From: an uncultured Chromatiaceae bacterium
GTDB lineage: Bacteria > Pseudomonadota > Gammaproteobacteria > Chromatiales > Chromatiaceae
NCBI GenBank assembly: GCA_937923175.1
Contig: CALALB010000051.1
Coordinates: 1 to 38,772 of the forward strand
Length of the DNA: 38,772 bases
Reading direction: 5' to 3'
Position numbers and translations under genes: made by a program. The first letter of the stretch is position 1. The number at the start of each line of letters is the position of its first letter. The notes below the pieces were generated by a model. It was not told where the DNA came from, made no database searches, and saw only the letters and a list, made by a program, of their open reading frames with translations. Positions 16,006-24,418 of this stretch are shown here, one piece after another.

Positions 16006-17160
16006 TCAACGATCGGGCGCGGTTTCCTTGGCCCAACCTGCGCTGACCCGCGGCCCCGGATCGGCCAGGATCCGCTCGCCCGGGCGCAAACCGCTTAAGA
16101 CCGTGACAAAGCCACCGCCGAGTTCCTCGCCCACCCGGATCAGGCGCAACTGGGGTTCATTCTGCGGGTTCAGAACATAGACCCCAGGCAGGCTGCCGTT
16201 ATAGCGGATTGCGCTCTTGGGGATCACTGGGCTGGTGCGGGCCGGCGCGGTTTGATCGGGAATCAAGACCTTGGCATACATCCCTGGCTCTGAGACCCCT
16301 TGGGGGAGATCGAATTTAATCTTGACCGTATGGCGCTGGGGATCGGCCATTGGGAAGATCTGGGCCACGCGCACCGGCACCCGGCGATTGCTGGGTTCGA
16401 TCTCGGCCTGAAGCATCTGGCCCTCGCGCAGTCCCGGACGCAGGCGTGCCGGCACATCCACCTCAACCTGAAGATATTCCACATCGGCAAAGTTTAGGAG
16501 CGGCTGACCCGGTTGAACGGTATCGCCGACCTCAACATGTTTTTTCACAATCACGCCATCAAAGGGCGCGATACTGCGCGCGTCACGGATCTTGGTATCG
16601 ATCGCCTGAAGCTCAGCCTGCAGGCGCAGGATGGCGCTTTGCGCCTCCTGGATCTGGACACCCGAGGCATAGATATCTGCTGACCGCTCGACCCCCTGAT
16701 GGCGCTCACCGACAAAGGTCTCAAACGGCCGGGTGAACATCTGATCGAATAGATTCGGCAGGCCCATGCCCCCAGGTGCCGCACGCGACTGGGGCGAAAA
16801 GAGCTCACGGTTGAACTGGACGCTGGCATTGCGCAACTGGGCATCGGCCGCCGCCATTTGGGCAAGCACAGCGCGCCGTTTGGCCAGCAACTCCTCATCA
16901 TCGATTGCAACCAACACCTTATTTTGCTCGAAGCGATCCCCTTCGCGCCCAGCGATGAAGTTCACCCGTCCCGGCAGTTGGGCAGCGAGTATGACCTCTT
17001 TATAAGGAATCACCGTCCCCCCGACCGAGACCGTGGTCGTGCCCTGGGCCTGCTGCACGACAAAGACCTCACCCGTCTCTGCGGCTGTCCAAGCGGATGA
17101 AACAGTTAACAGACCAACGCACAGGCAAGCGCCTAAGCGATTGAAACTTCGGCTCACCAC
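16006..17160 (-). CDS. RND efflux periplasmic adaptor (membrane fusion protein)
   Basis: Bridges the RND permease to an outer-membrane channel. I place the start at GTG 17160 (384 residues), with GGAG 7 bases upstream; a longer frame from 17253 adds residues with no signal-peptide character. From 17160 the N-terminus reads as a signal peptide (LGACLCVGLLTVSSAWTAAETG). The lipoyl half-motifs are VILAAQLPGRVNFIAGREGD and DARSIAPFDGVIVKKHVEVGDTVQPGQPLL. Between them lies a helical hairpin (RAVLAQMAAADAQLRNASVQ ... IQEAQSAILRLQAELQAID) broken by a Gly/Phe-rich stretch. Beta-barrel and membrane-proximal domains follow. It lies 17 bases before the permease and is surely co-transcribed. Confidence 0.88.
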   Translation of the reverse strand: MVSRSFNRLGACLCVGLLTVSSAWTAAETGEVFVVQQAQGTTTVSVGGTVIPYKEVILAAQLPGRVNFIAGREGDRFEQNKVLVAIDDEELLAKRRAVLAQMAAADAQLRNASVQFNRELFSPQSRAAPGGMGLPNLFDQMFTRPFETFVGERHQGVERSADIYASGVQIQEAQSAILRLQAELQAIDTKIRDARSIAPFDGVIVKKHVEVGDTVQPGQPLLNFADVEYLQVEVDVPARLRPGLREGQMLQAEIEPSNRRVPVRVAQIFPMADPQRHTVKIKFDLPQGVSEPGMYAKVLIPDQTAPARTSPVIPKSAIRYNGSLPGVYVLNPQNEPQLRLIRVGEELGGGFVTVLSGLRPGERILADPGPRVSAGWAKETAPDR

Positions 17161-17337
17161 AGTCGCACTCCGATCGTTACTGAATGGGCGATTCAGAGGG
17201 TCGCCCGAGGGACGATGAGGATGGTGCAGTATGCATGGAGTGACAGCCGACATTCAACCTATCGCCCCCCACCCTCTCAGTGGCGCCCATCTGACTCCAG
17301 CTCGGGTATATCCGATCGCCAGGCCTCATCTCTCGGA

Positions 17338-18651
17338 TCAATCCGTTCCCGCGGCACTGCGGCGGGCAGCGCGCCAATCCTCGATAGCCTGACGACAGCC
17401 TGCCGAGAACTCGGGTCCAAAACGCCGATAGCAGCGGCGCAAGGCCCGCTGATCACCCTGAGCCTCCGGGCATAATCGCTCGATATCGGCAACACACAGC
17501 CGACGCCAATGGGTTTGGGCAGAACCTGCTGCTTGCGCTGTTTGGTCAGAGATCGCTAGAGATCTCTCGGCAGCTTTGTTATTCAAGACCAGACGCAGAA
17601 ATGCGGCATCCTCCCAGCCTTGGCCCTTGCCTTCACCTAAACGCAACACCACCAATGCACTCGAGGGTATGACATAAAGCCGCTGCTTACCCTGACCGGC
17701 TGCCATGACCAGATCGGCCGGGGCAGCCCGGTCAATATAACCATCGTCCGAACGGGCTAGACGGCGGGCATTGACCTCATCGGTAAGCCTATGGCCGTAG
17801 CCTGGACCAGCGCCCTGATTGAGCCATAGGGTCAGACCATAGGCGGGATTGGCCGAGCTTCCCTGAAAGATCTGATCGAAATAACGCTGCTCGATCAGGG
17901 TCCGTCCCTGCCAGCGCCCGTGCTCGGCGAGCAATTGGCCGAGTTTGATCCATTCGCGCGGGGCCACATAGGCACCGGCAGGCATGATCGGATTGCCCGC
18001 CGCATCGCGCGTCCAGCGATCGATCCTTAAGCCAATCGGATCCAGGATGCGTTTCCGGAGATAAACCAGGGGATCATCATCGCGGCCAGCTGCTGCTAGT
18101 TTGCGCCTTAACAAGGCACCAAAGACAAACAAATGGCTTGGACCATAAGCAAAGACCTGTCCCGGCTCAGCCACGGCTGGCAACTGGATGGACTGGACAA
18201 ATTTGTCGCCCGATTTTGGCCTACCTTGCAACATCGAGGTTGCGGGATCTAAACCGCTCGTAAAATTAAGGAGCTGACGGACAGTAATCCGGGATTTACG
18301 CGGATCACCTCGCCATTCGGTGATGGTATCTGCTACCCGTTCATCGAGATCGAGCAAACGATCCTGAGCAGCAGCGACTGCCAAGACCCCCCAGAATGTT
18401 TTAGTGCCGCTCGCTAAACGATGGGGGCGATCAGGCCCTGAATCCGGGGTATAGTCCTCAAATACAATACGCCCCTTGGACATCACGATCAGGGCCTGCC
18501 CTTGATATCTCCGGGAATAATCCGCAGCAGCCTGGTAGTTCGTCTTGGCATCAGCCAAGACTTGGCTTCCAGCTGGCTGAGCGGCGCGCGCGGCCGGCAG
18601 AAACACAGCTAGGATCAGGATCGATCCGATACCGATGAATGATCTCAGCAT
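17338..18651 (-). CDS. Exported serine hydrolase (beta-lactamase/PBP fold) with Cys-rich tail
   Basis: A 437-residue secreted protein with signal peptide MLRSFIGIGSILILAVFLPAARA. It is a class C beta-lactamase/esterase-like enzyme: nucleophile motif SGTK (81-84), second motif region FAYGPSHLF (168-174) with Tyr169, and LLNFTSGLDP typical of the family. The third motif is not obvious. Residues 385-425 form an extra unit with Cys386, Cys394, Cys407 and Cys419 (LCVADIERLCPEAQ...RRCYRRFGPEFSAGC), resembling the GLG1-type cysteine-rich repeat. That suggests a disulfide-stabilised periplasmic module. The start is supported by a strong AGGAGGGAGA site inside the end of the TPR gene; the TPR stop codon directly abuts the ATG (TAAATG), implying translational coupling. 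The substrate (peptide, ester or peptidoglycan) is unknown. Confidence 0.83.
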   Translation of the reverse strand: MLRSFIGIGSILILAVFLPAARAAQPAGSQVLADAKTNYQAAADYSRRYQGQALIVMSKGRIVFEDYTPDSGPDRPHRLASGTKTFWGVLAVAAAQDRLLDLDERVADTITEWRGDPRKSRITVRQLLNFTSGLDPATSMLQGRPKSGDKFVQSIQLPAVAEPGQVFAYGPSHLFVFGALLRRKLAAAGRDDDPLVYLRKRILDPIGLRIDRWTRDAAGNPIMPAGAYVAPREWIKLGQLLAEHGRWQGRTLIEQRYFDQIFQGSSANPAYGLTLWLNQGAGPGYGHRLTDEVNARRLARSDDGYIDRAAPADLVMAAGQGKQRLYVIPSSALVVLRLGEGKGQGWEDAAFLRLVLNNKAAERSLAISDQTAQAAGSAQTHWRRLCVADIERLCPEAQGDQRALRRCYRRFGPEFSAGCRQAIEDWRAARRSAAGTD

Positions 18652-19686
18652 TTAAATCTCCCTCCTGTGATCCCCCCTGGCTAGGGTATCTTGACGGCGC
18701 TTCTCGAGCACTTCATCGGTAATCCGCTGAGCTGAAAGCGCAATGTCTTCCCAATGGCTATCCTCACTCTCATCGACCAGTGCATCGAGTAGCTCTAGAC
18801 CCTCCAATTTGAGCTCTTCGCCAGAGATCAATGCCGCGCTGCGATATTCCTCTAGCGCCTCCCGATGGAGACCCTTTTTGGTATATAGATCGCCCCATAG
18901 CTTATGGACCAAGGCAGAAAGCTGCTCACGGGCCGGGAGCGCATTTAAGATGCGCTCGGCCTGTTCGAGCCGATCCGTTGCAATATAAACCTCGATAAGA
19001 CCTAGCCGGCTGATGGGCTGATTGCCTTCTGGATCCAATTCGATCGCCCGTTCATAGGATGACTGGGCATTGTCATAGTCTTTATCTAAAAGATAGAAAC
19101 GCCCCTGAATGGTATGACAAAGCGGGTCATCTGGCTTGATACGAAGTGCCGCCTTGATCTGGGTCATGGCCTCTACGGGTTGACCGAGTTTCCGTAATAA
19201 CAACGCCAGGCGTTTGCGTATTCCAAGCAATCGCGGATTAAACGTCAATGCCGACCGCCAATGCGCAATTGCTTCTTGTAACTGATCGGCACGCATATAA
19301 ACCATGCCCAATGCGGCATGGGCGATATCCGCACGTTTGTTCAAACGCAAGGCGTTTTCAAAGGATTCGCGCGCCTTGTCGAGTTGATTGAGTCTAAAAT
19401 AGACCCTACCGATATGCAGATAGGCTTGAACTTTAGTCAGATCGATCTCGATGGCTGATTTGAAATGGCGCAAGGCCCCATCGAGATCGCCTTGACGCGC
19501 CTTAAGCCTCCCAAGCGCCAAATGGGCTAAGAGATTATTTGGGTCTTGTTTCAAGGCGGATTCAAATTCGCTAAATGCCTCGTCAAAATGTCTCTCAGCC
19601 AAAAGCCTTTTACCGCGTTTGACAGCAGAATCGGCTGCGCCTGAGTGGGCCACACGCTTGATCTTCGGGGTAAACGATTGAACCAT
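18652..19686 (-). CDS. TPR-repeat protein
   Basis: A 344-residue soluble protein built of about seven to eight tetratricopeptide repeats from residue 20 to 300. Repeat examples are FDEAFSEFESALKQDPNN, LDGALRHFKSAIEIDLTK, LDKARESFENALRLNKRA, LQEAIAHWRSALTFNPRL, YDNAQSSYERAIELDPEG and HREALEEYRSAALISGEE. No signal peptide or membrane segment is seen, so it is probably a cytoplasmic scaffold. The last 60 residues are acidic and helical (ALVDESEDSHWEDIALSAQ), then basic. It is directly coupled to the serine hydrolase downstream and follows the acyltransferase gene by 63 bases. The wobble positions here look more AT-rich than in neighbouring genes (by eye). The partner is unknown. Confidence 0.83.
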   Translation of the reverse strand: MVQSFTPKIKRVAHSGAADSAVKRGKRLLAERHFDEAFSEFESALKQDPNNLLAHLALGRLKARQGDLDGALRHFKSAIEIDLTKVQAYLHIGRVYFRLNQLDKARESFENALRLNKRADIAHAALGMVYMRADQLQEAIAHWRSALTFNPRLLGIRKRLALLLRKLGQPVEAMTQIKAALRIKPDDPLCHTIQGRFYLLDKDYDNAQSSYERAIELDPEGNQPISRLGLIEVYIATDRLEQAERILNALPAREQLSALVHKLWGDLYTKKGLHREALEEYRSAALISGEELKLEGLELLDALVDESEDSHWEDIALSAQRITDEVLEKRRQDTLARGDHRREI

Positions 19687-19749
19687 GTCAGTTTCTCGTT
19701 AAATTAAAATATGCCGAGCCAGCGTCGGATGATCCTTTTCTGTTGCTAC

Positions 19750-20715
19750 TCAATATATCGACCTCTCTCCTGGCGGACGAGTTTTGAAACGGCGATGGAC
19801 CCAAAAATATTGAGCAGGTATCTGGCGCAACTGATCCTCGATAACCTGGTTCATACGCGCTGTATCATGCTCAACATTGCCGCTCGGGAAATCGGCAAGC
19901 GGCGGAGCAAAGGTTAGCTCCAGACCCTGACCCCAAGAGAGAAACCGGGCGATGGTGGGGATCACGACTGCGCCGGTCAGGGCGGCAAAACGCCCCAGCA
20001 TAGGAACCGTAGAGGCCAGGATCCCGCAGAAGGGCACAAAGACCCCGCGCCGGCCGGCGTCTTGGTCCGGGAGATAAAACAGGGGAATGCCGGCCTTTAG
20101 GGCGCGGATCGCCGGACGCAGATCCGCATTGCGCTCAATGGCAAGGCTGCCGAACCGCTGGCGCGCCTGCCGCAAGCGCTGATCGAACACCGGATTGCGC
20201 AATCTTTGATACATATAGGCCCCTGGATGCACCAGGGCGCTAAAGGCCGCCCCACCCAATTCCAGGCCCAGGAAATGGGGCACCAAAAGAATGATAGGCC
20301 GACCCTGAGCGATGCAGGCATCAAAATGCGCTCGCCCGCGGATACGCACCAAGCGGGCTAGACGCTGGGGTGAGGCGATCCAACCGAGTCCTTGGGTCAC
20401 GGCCGCCACCCCCAGCCAGCCGAAATGGGCTATCAGCAGGCGCTCGCGCGCGCGCGCACCCAGACCTGGGAAACAGACCGCTAGATTACGCCGGGCGATC
20501 CGGCGCCGCTTGCCGGCGATGCAATAGGCCGCCACCCCCAGCAGCTGGCCTAGGGCCCAGAGGAACGGAAGGGGCAGATGGCCCAATGACTCCAGCATCC
20601 AGACCCCGAGCCAACTGAGCCAGGCGCCTGGATTCCAGAGGGCTCGCTCAATGTTCCAGTTTAAAAAAGATATCCGCACCCTGTTTGGCGCCTGTTTCGG
20701 CCTGGATCTCGACAT
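19750..20715 (-). CDS. LpxL/LpxM-family lipid A acyltransferase
   Basis: An inner-membrane late acyltransferase that adds a secondary fatty acid to the Kdo-lipid A precursor. The catalytic motif is HFLGLE (HxxxxD/E) after RPIILLVPHF. Other family landmarks are GKRRRIARRNLAVCFPG, FYLPDQDAGRRGVFVPFCGI and PAQYFWVHRRFKTRPPGE at the C-terminus. The N-terminal stretch NIERALWNPGAWLSWLGVWM aligns with the start of E. coli LpxL, so the true start must lie at or before residue 20. ATG 20715 overlaps the end of tamB by 68 bases; GTG at 20679 is an alternative. Neither has a clear ribosome site. LpxL and LpxM cannot be told apart safely. Confidence 0.9.
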   Translation of the reverse strand: MSRSRPKQAPNRVRISFLNWNIERALWNPGAWLSWLGVWMLESLGHLPLPFLWALGQLLGVAAYCIAGKRRRIARRNLAVCFPGLGARARERLLIAHFGWLGVAAVTQGLGWIASPQRLARLVRIRGRAHFDACIAQGRPIILLVPHFLGLELGGAAFSALVHPGAYMYQRLRNPVFDQRLRQARQRFGSLAIERNADLRPAIRALKAGIPLFYLPDQDAGRRGVFVPFCGILASTVPMLGRFAALTGAVVIPTIARFLSWGQGLELTFAPPLADFPSGNVEHDTARMNQVIEDQLRQIPAQYFWVHRRFKTRPPGERSIY

Positions 20716-23700
20716 GTTTGGATAGATCGTAGCGCAGCTTGAGCCGGTTTGAACTGCCGCCTAGCCCGCTTTCGTACTCCATATAGACCCTGGGTGCGAT
20801 ATAGGTGCCGACCGCAAGACCGGCCTGTTCGGCCCGATCATTTGCTGTCGGCGGGATACCGGTCATCAGATATTTGGTGATCTCGGCCTGGGTCAGCCCC
20901 GGATCTGTCTCAGAAAAAAAGGTCAGTTTGGGTTGGCGCAAGGTGCCGACGATCTGCACCGCCGCGCTCAGCCCGCCGCCCTGACGTTCGGCTTGGAGCC
21001 ACAACCCTGGGTTGCCGAGTGGGCTTTTGGCAAAGATCAACCGACCCTGGGTGATGTTGAGCGGTGCCCCGAGCTCAGCAGCGATCCCAAAGGCGCTGGT
21101 CAAACGATATTGACCATCGATGATCTGGAGCTGACCATCGCCCAGAGGTTCGCGGCCAGGCGTCTGGGAGAGATCAAGCTCACCGGCCAACCGCCCCCGT
21201 AACCCGAATCCATCCATGCTGACCTCATCGCCCAGCACCAGATGGAGATCCAGGCTGAGCGGAAAGGGTTTGCGCACCTGCTCGGAGACCAGGGTCACAT
21301 CGCGTGAGGGGGCAATCGTGCCCGGGGGCAAGGCGCGCGGACGGATGCGCGCCTCAGGAATACGGATCTCGCCGGTCAGTTTGGCGCCTTCTTGATCCAG
21401 ACCGAGTTCAAGCCGCGGTTCAACATAGACCACATATTCACGGGTATCGGCAAGCTTAAGCCGACTTCCTCCAGCCTTAAGACGCACCCAGGGACGAGCG
21501 AGGCTGGTCTGACCCTGGCCGTGGAATACCAGCACCCCGCCCCCCAGCCTGGCCTGACCTTGGAGCTCAAGCTGCCCATCTGGAATGGCATTAGCCTCAA
21601 GCCCCAGGTCCTCGACCTTGAGGGCGAGGAGCGGTACCTGAAACCGCAGGGCGCTGAGTTTGGCCCGACCGCTGAAGACCGGGCGTTCTAGAGTGCCATC
21701 CAGGATCAGTTCGGCCTGGAAACCGCCTTGCAGGGCTTTGATCTCTGGGATCAGGGCGCCAAGGGGCTTGAGGTCGGGCAATTCGGCGGTGAGACGTCCG
21801 CGCGCTGGTGCGGCCATCTGATCAAGCCGCCAACCGCTCAAACTCAACTGACCCTGGATCTGCCCCGAGTGGCCAAGCGGCAGGTTGAGACTGGCCTCCA
21901 GACCTTGATGACCTGCATTCAGATCCAGCCGGCCATTGCTCAGATCCAGGGTCTCGACCTGACCCTGGCCTGATTTCAGGCTAAGCCGCCCGCGCGGGAT
22001 CTCAGCGCGCACTGTCCCGCTTAAGACAGGGCCCTCAGCCTGGAGTCGGCCTTTGATCCGAACGAACCCCTCAGACTCTAGGCCAGCCGGCAAGACCCCC
22101 TTCAACAAGGCGCTCTCGAACCGGTCGAGTTCAAGATCGAGGGTCCAGCGACCAGGCGCCGACTGCTCGAAGGACAGGCATCCAGCCGAGCCCTTGCTAT
22201 GGCGCAGACACAAGGGGCCCACCGCCAGACGCGTCCCCTCTTGGCTGAGCACCCAGGGTCGCTGGAGCGACCAACGCCCAAGATCCCTCTGTTCCAGATC
22301 CAGCCGACTCACCTGACCGCGATAGCGACCATCCCCCACAAACGCACCCTGGGCCATGAGCGCAAGCTTCAGTGGGCTTCCCTGAAGCCTGGCCTGGAGG
22401 TGATGATCGGAGAGGGTACCTGAACTGACCAGCTCGAGATCAGTCCAGTGGAGGGCGCCGATCATCAGATTGCGCCCCTGCAAGCGAATCGAGACGCGCC
22501 CCTGCGGTCTGAGATCGAGTTCAGCCGAACCCTCGAGACCGGCAACCGCCTGTTCGCCAAGCCGGATCCCCGCGCCCTTGAGATCAAGCTGCACGGCTGG
22601 CGCGTGCCGATCGCCGGTCAGATGAGCAGTCAGTTTGAGCCTGCCAGCGGCCTGAGGCCACAGGCTGGCCAGATCGGGTGCATCCAGAGCAAACACCAGG
22701 TCGAGCGACTCGGAGATGCGTCCATTCAGACTGATCCGGCTGGATCCAGAGGTCAATTCACCAGCCTTCAGTTCGATCCCGTCGGCCTGTCTAGCCACCA
22801 GCTCGGCGCTGGCCGCAAACGGATAGCCCCTGAGCTCACCCGTCAAACCGGACAGGATGAGGGTCCAGTATTCCCCAGCGCCCTGGGTCTTGAGGCGCCC
22901 GGTCAGATAGCCAGGCCAATCGGCAGCATAGACCCCGGGATTAATCCCGATTGCAGCCATCTCAAAATCCCACGCAAGGCCCGGCGACCAGGTCAGCTGA
23001 CCCTGCCCCTCCAGACGTCCATCGGGTAAGCGGACAACAAGCATCTGGATCTGGGTCGCGCGGGTGTTCCCCTGGCCGGCGAGGGCAAATTCAGCGGCGG
23101 GGAGGTCTGGCCCAGAGATCTGGCCACCGAGCCGATAGGCAAGGTTGCCGAGATCCCCCTCAGCTGAAAAGCTGCCGCGTGCCGAATGGACGATGGCCTG
23201 GCCAGACAATGGCCAGCGCAATCCCCGCCAGCGGCCAGCGAGCATCACCCCCAGAGGTTTCCTGGACCAATCCAGGGCGCCGCGCCCCTCGAAACCTGCC
23301 TGAGCCTGGGGCGTATCGATCCTGACCGATTGGATCAGGAGCCGCTCTTCTTGCCAAAGGCTGGTAAACTGCGCGGTCAGGGGGATGGTTTCTGGTTCTA
23401 AGGAGGCCTTGAATGCGATCCGGCCCGTTAGGCTGGCCTCGCCCAGCCGCCCGGCGCTGCTGAGCTCGGCCTGGATATCGGCAAGGGGCAGCCCTTGGCC
23501 CAGAGACTGGAGGTCGATCCGGTCGATCTGGGCACGGGCATCCCAGGTTAGGTCAGCCAGTAGCTCGCTGAGCTGGGCCTCCAGTTGGATCGAGACGAGA
23601 CCGCCTAGGGTCTGGGTGAGATGCAGCCGCCTGAAATCGCCCTCCAGCCGACCTGTACCGGTGAGGGCAGCGCCTGAGGTCAGATCGAGCTCCCAGGAAA

Positions 23701-24403
23701 CATCGGCGGTCAGCGAATAGTCACCGACCAAATAGGCCTGCCCTTCGAGATCAAGCTGTAAGGCAGGATCGGTGAGCTCGCCCGCCAAATGACCGATCTG
23801 CAATGATCCCTTTGCCAACCGGCCATCCCTAAGCTCCCCAGAGGCCAGGACAAACAAAGGCCCATCCTCCCCCTCCCTCTGAACCCGCAACCCCTTCAAG
23901 GTCATCTCACCGATCTCAATCGCTACGGGCAGGATCAGCGCCGGTAGTTTGAGGGGTGGGTCGTCAGGGCGAGCTGGGGGCAAGCGCAAATCCAGGCTCT
24001 GGATCGCCAGATGGCTGATGACCAAGCGCCCGCTAAGCAATGCCCAGGGCTGCCAGGCGAGCTCGACCGAATCCAGGTACAGCCTAAGAACCGGCAGGTC
24101 AAGGGTAAGACCGATGAGCCTAAACCGATCACTCAGCCGCCCCTCGACCCCAGCGACGCGCAGGGGCAGCAGGTGTTCAGCAAGGGTTAGACCCCAGCCC
24201 AAACCGCTGGCTGTGGTTGTCAAGAGGGCTAGGCCAGCGGTCAAGAGCATACCCAAGAGGGCCAGGATCCCGATCAGCCGGATCAGCCAGCGCTGTCTTG
24301 AGCCTACTGGGCCTGGCGGATGGGGGACAGATCCCTCGATCTGGGTCTTTAACTCGCTTGGGTCTGGGACAGGGTTGGTCGCTGGCAGAGGTGTTTCGGC
24401 CAT
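20648..24403 (-). CDS. tamB: Translocation and assembly module subunit TamB
   Basis: A very large AsmA-like inner-membrane protein (1251 residues). It spans the periplasm as a long beta-taco and works with TamA in outer-membrane protein insertion and lipid transfer. One N-terminal membrane anchor lies at about residues 40-66 (WLIRLIGILALLGMLLTAGLALL). A long series of beta-strand repeats follows. The C-terminal conserved domain (former DUF490) is clear: DGQLQIIDGQYRLTSAFG, ITQGRLIFAKSPLGNPGL, SETDPGLTQAEITKYLMTG and the end DIFFKLEH. It starts 15 bases after the tamA stop, and its end overlaps the acyltransferase. The family length is usually 1250-1400 residues, so this one is complete. Confidence 0.95.
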   Translation of the reverse strand: MAETPLPATNPVPDPSELKTQIEGSVPHPPGPVGSRQRWLIRLIGILALLGMLLTAGLALLTTTASGLGWGLTLAEHLLPLRVAGVEGRLSDRFRLIGLTLDLPVLRLYLDSVELAWQPWALLSGRLVISHLAIQSLDLRLPPARPDDPPLKLPALILPVAIEIGEMTLKGLRVQREGEDGPLFVLASGELRDGRLAKGSLQIGHLAGELTDPALQLDLEGQAYLVGDYSLTADVSWELDLTSGAALTGTGRLEGDFRRLHLTQTLGGLVSIQLEAQLSELLADLTWDARAQIDRIDLQSLGQGLPLADIQAELSSAGRLGEASLTGRIAFKASLEPETIPLTAQFTSLWQEERLLIQSVRIDTPQAQAGFEGRGALDWSRKPLGVMLAGRWRGLRWPLSGQAIVHSARGSFSAEGDLGNLAYRLGGQISGPDLPAAEFALAGQGNTRATQIQMLVVRLPDGRLEGQGQLTWSPGLAWDFEMAAIGINPGVYAADWPGYLTGRLKTQGAGEYWTLILSGLTGELRGYPFAASAELVARQADGIELKAGELTSGSSRISLNGRISESLDLVFALDAPDLASLWPQAAGRLKLTAHLTGDRHAPAVQLDLKGAGIRLGEQAVAGLEGSAELDLRPQGRVSIRLQGRNLMIGALHWTDLELVSSGTLSDHHLQARLQGSPLKLALMAQGAFVGDGRYRGQVSRLDLEQRDLGRWSLQRPWVLSQEGTRLAVGPLCLRHSKGSAGCLSFEQSAPGRWTLDLELDRFESALLKGVLPAGLESEGFVRIKGRLQAEGPVLSGTVRAEIPRGRLSLKSGQGQVETLDLSNGRLDLNAGHQGLEASLNLPLGHSGQIQGQLSLSGWRLDQMAAPARGRLTAELPDLKPLGALIPEIKALQGGFQAELILDGTLERPVFSGRAKLSALRFQVPLLALKVEDLGLEANAIPDGQLELQGQARLGGGVLVFHGQGQTSLARPWVRLKAGGSRLKLADTREYVVYVEPRLELGLDQEGAKLTGEIRIPEARIRPRALPPGTIAPSRDVTLVSEQVRKPFPLSLDLHLVLGDEVSMDGFGLRGRLAGELDLSQTPGREPLGDGQLQIIDGQYRLTSAFGIAAELGAPLNITQGRLIFAKSPLGNPGLWLQAERQGGGLSAAVQIVGTLRQPKLTFFSETDPGLTQAEITKYLMTGIPPTANDRAEQAGLAVGTYIAPRVYMEYESGLGGSSNRLKLRYDLSKHVEIQAETGAKQGADIFFKLEH

Positions 24404-24418
24404 ATGAGCGGACCCGGC

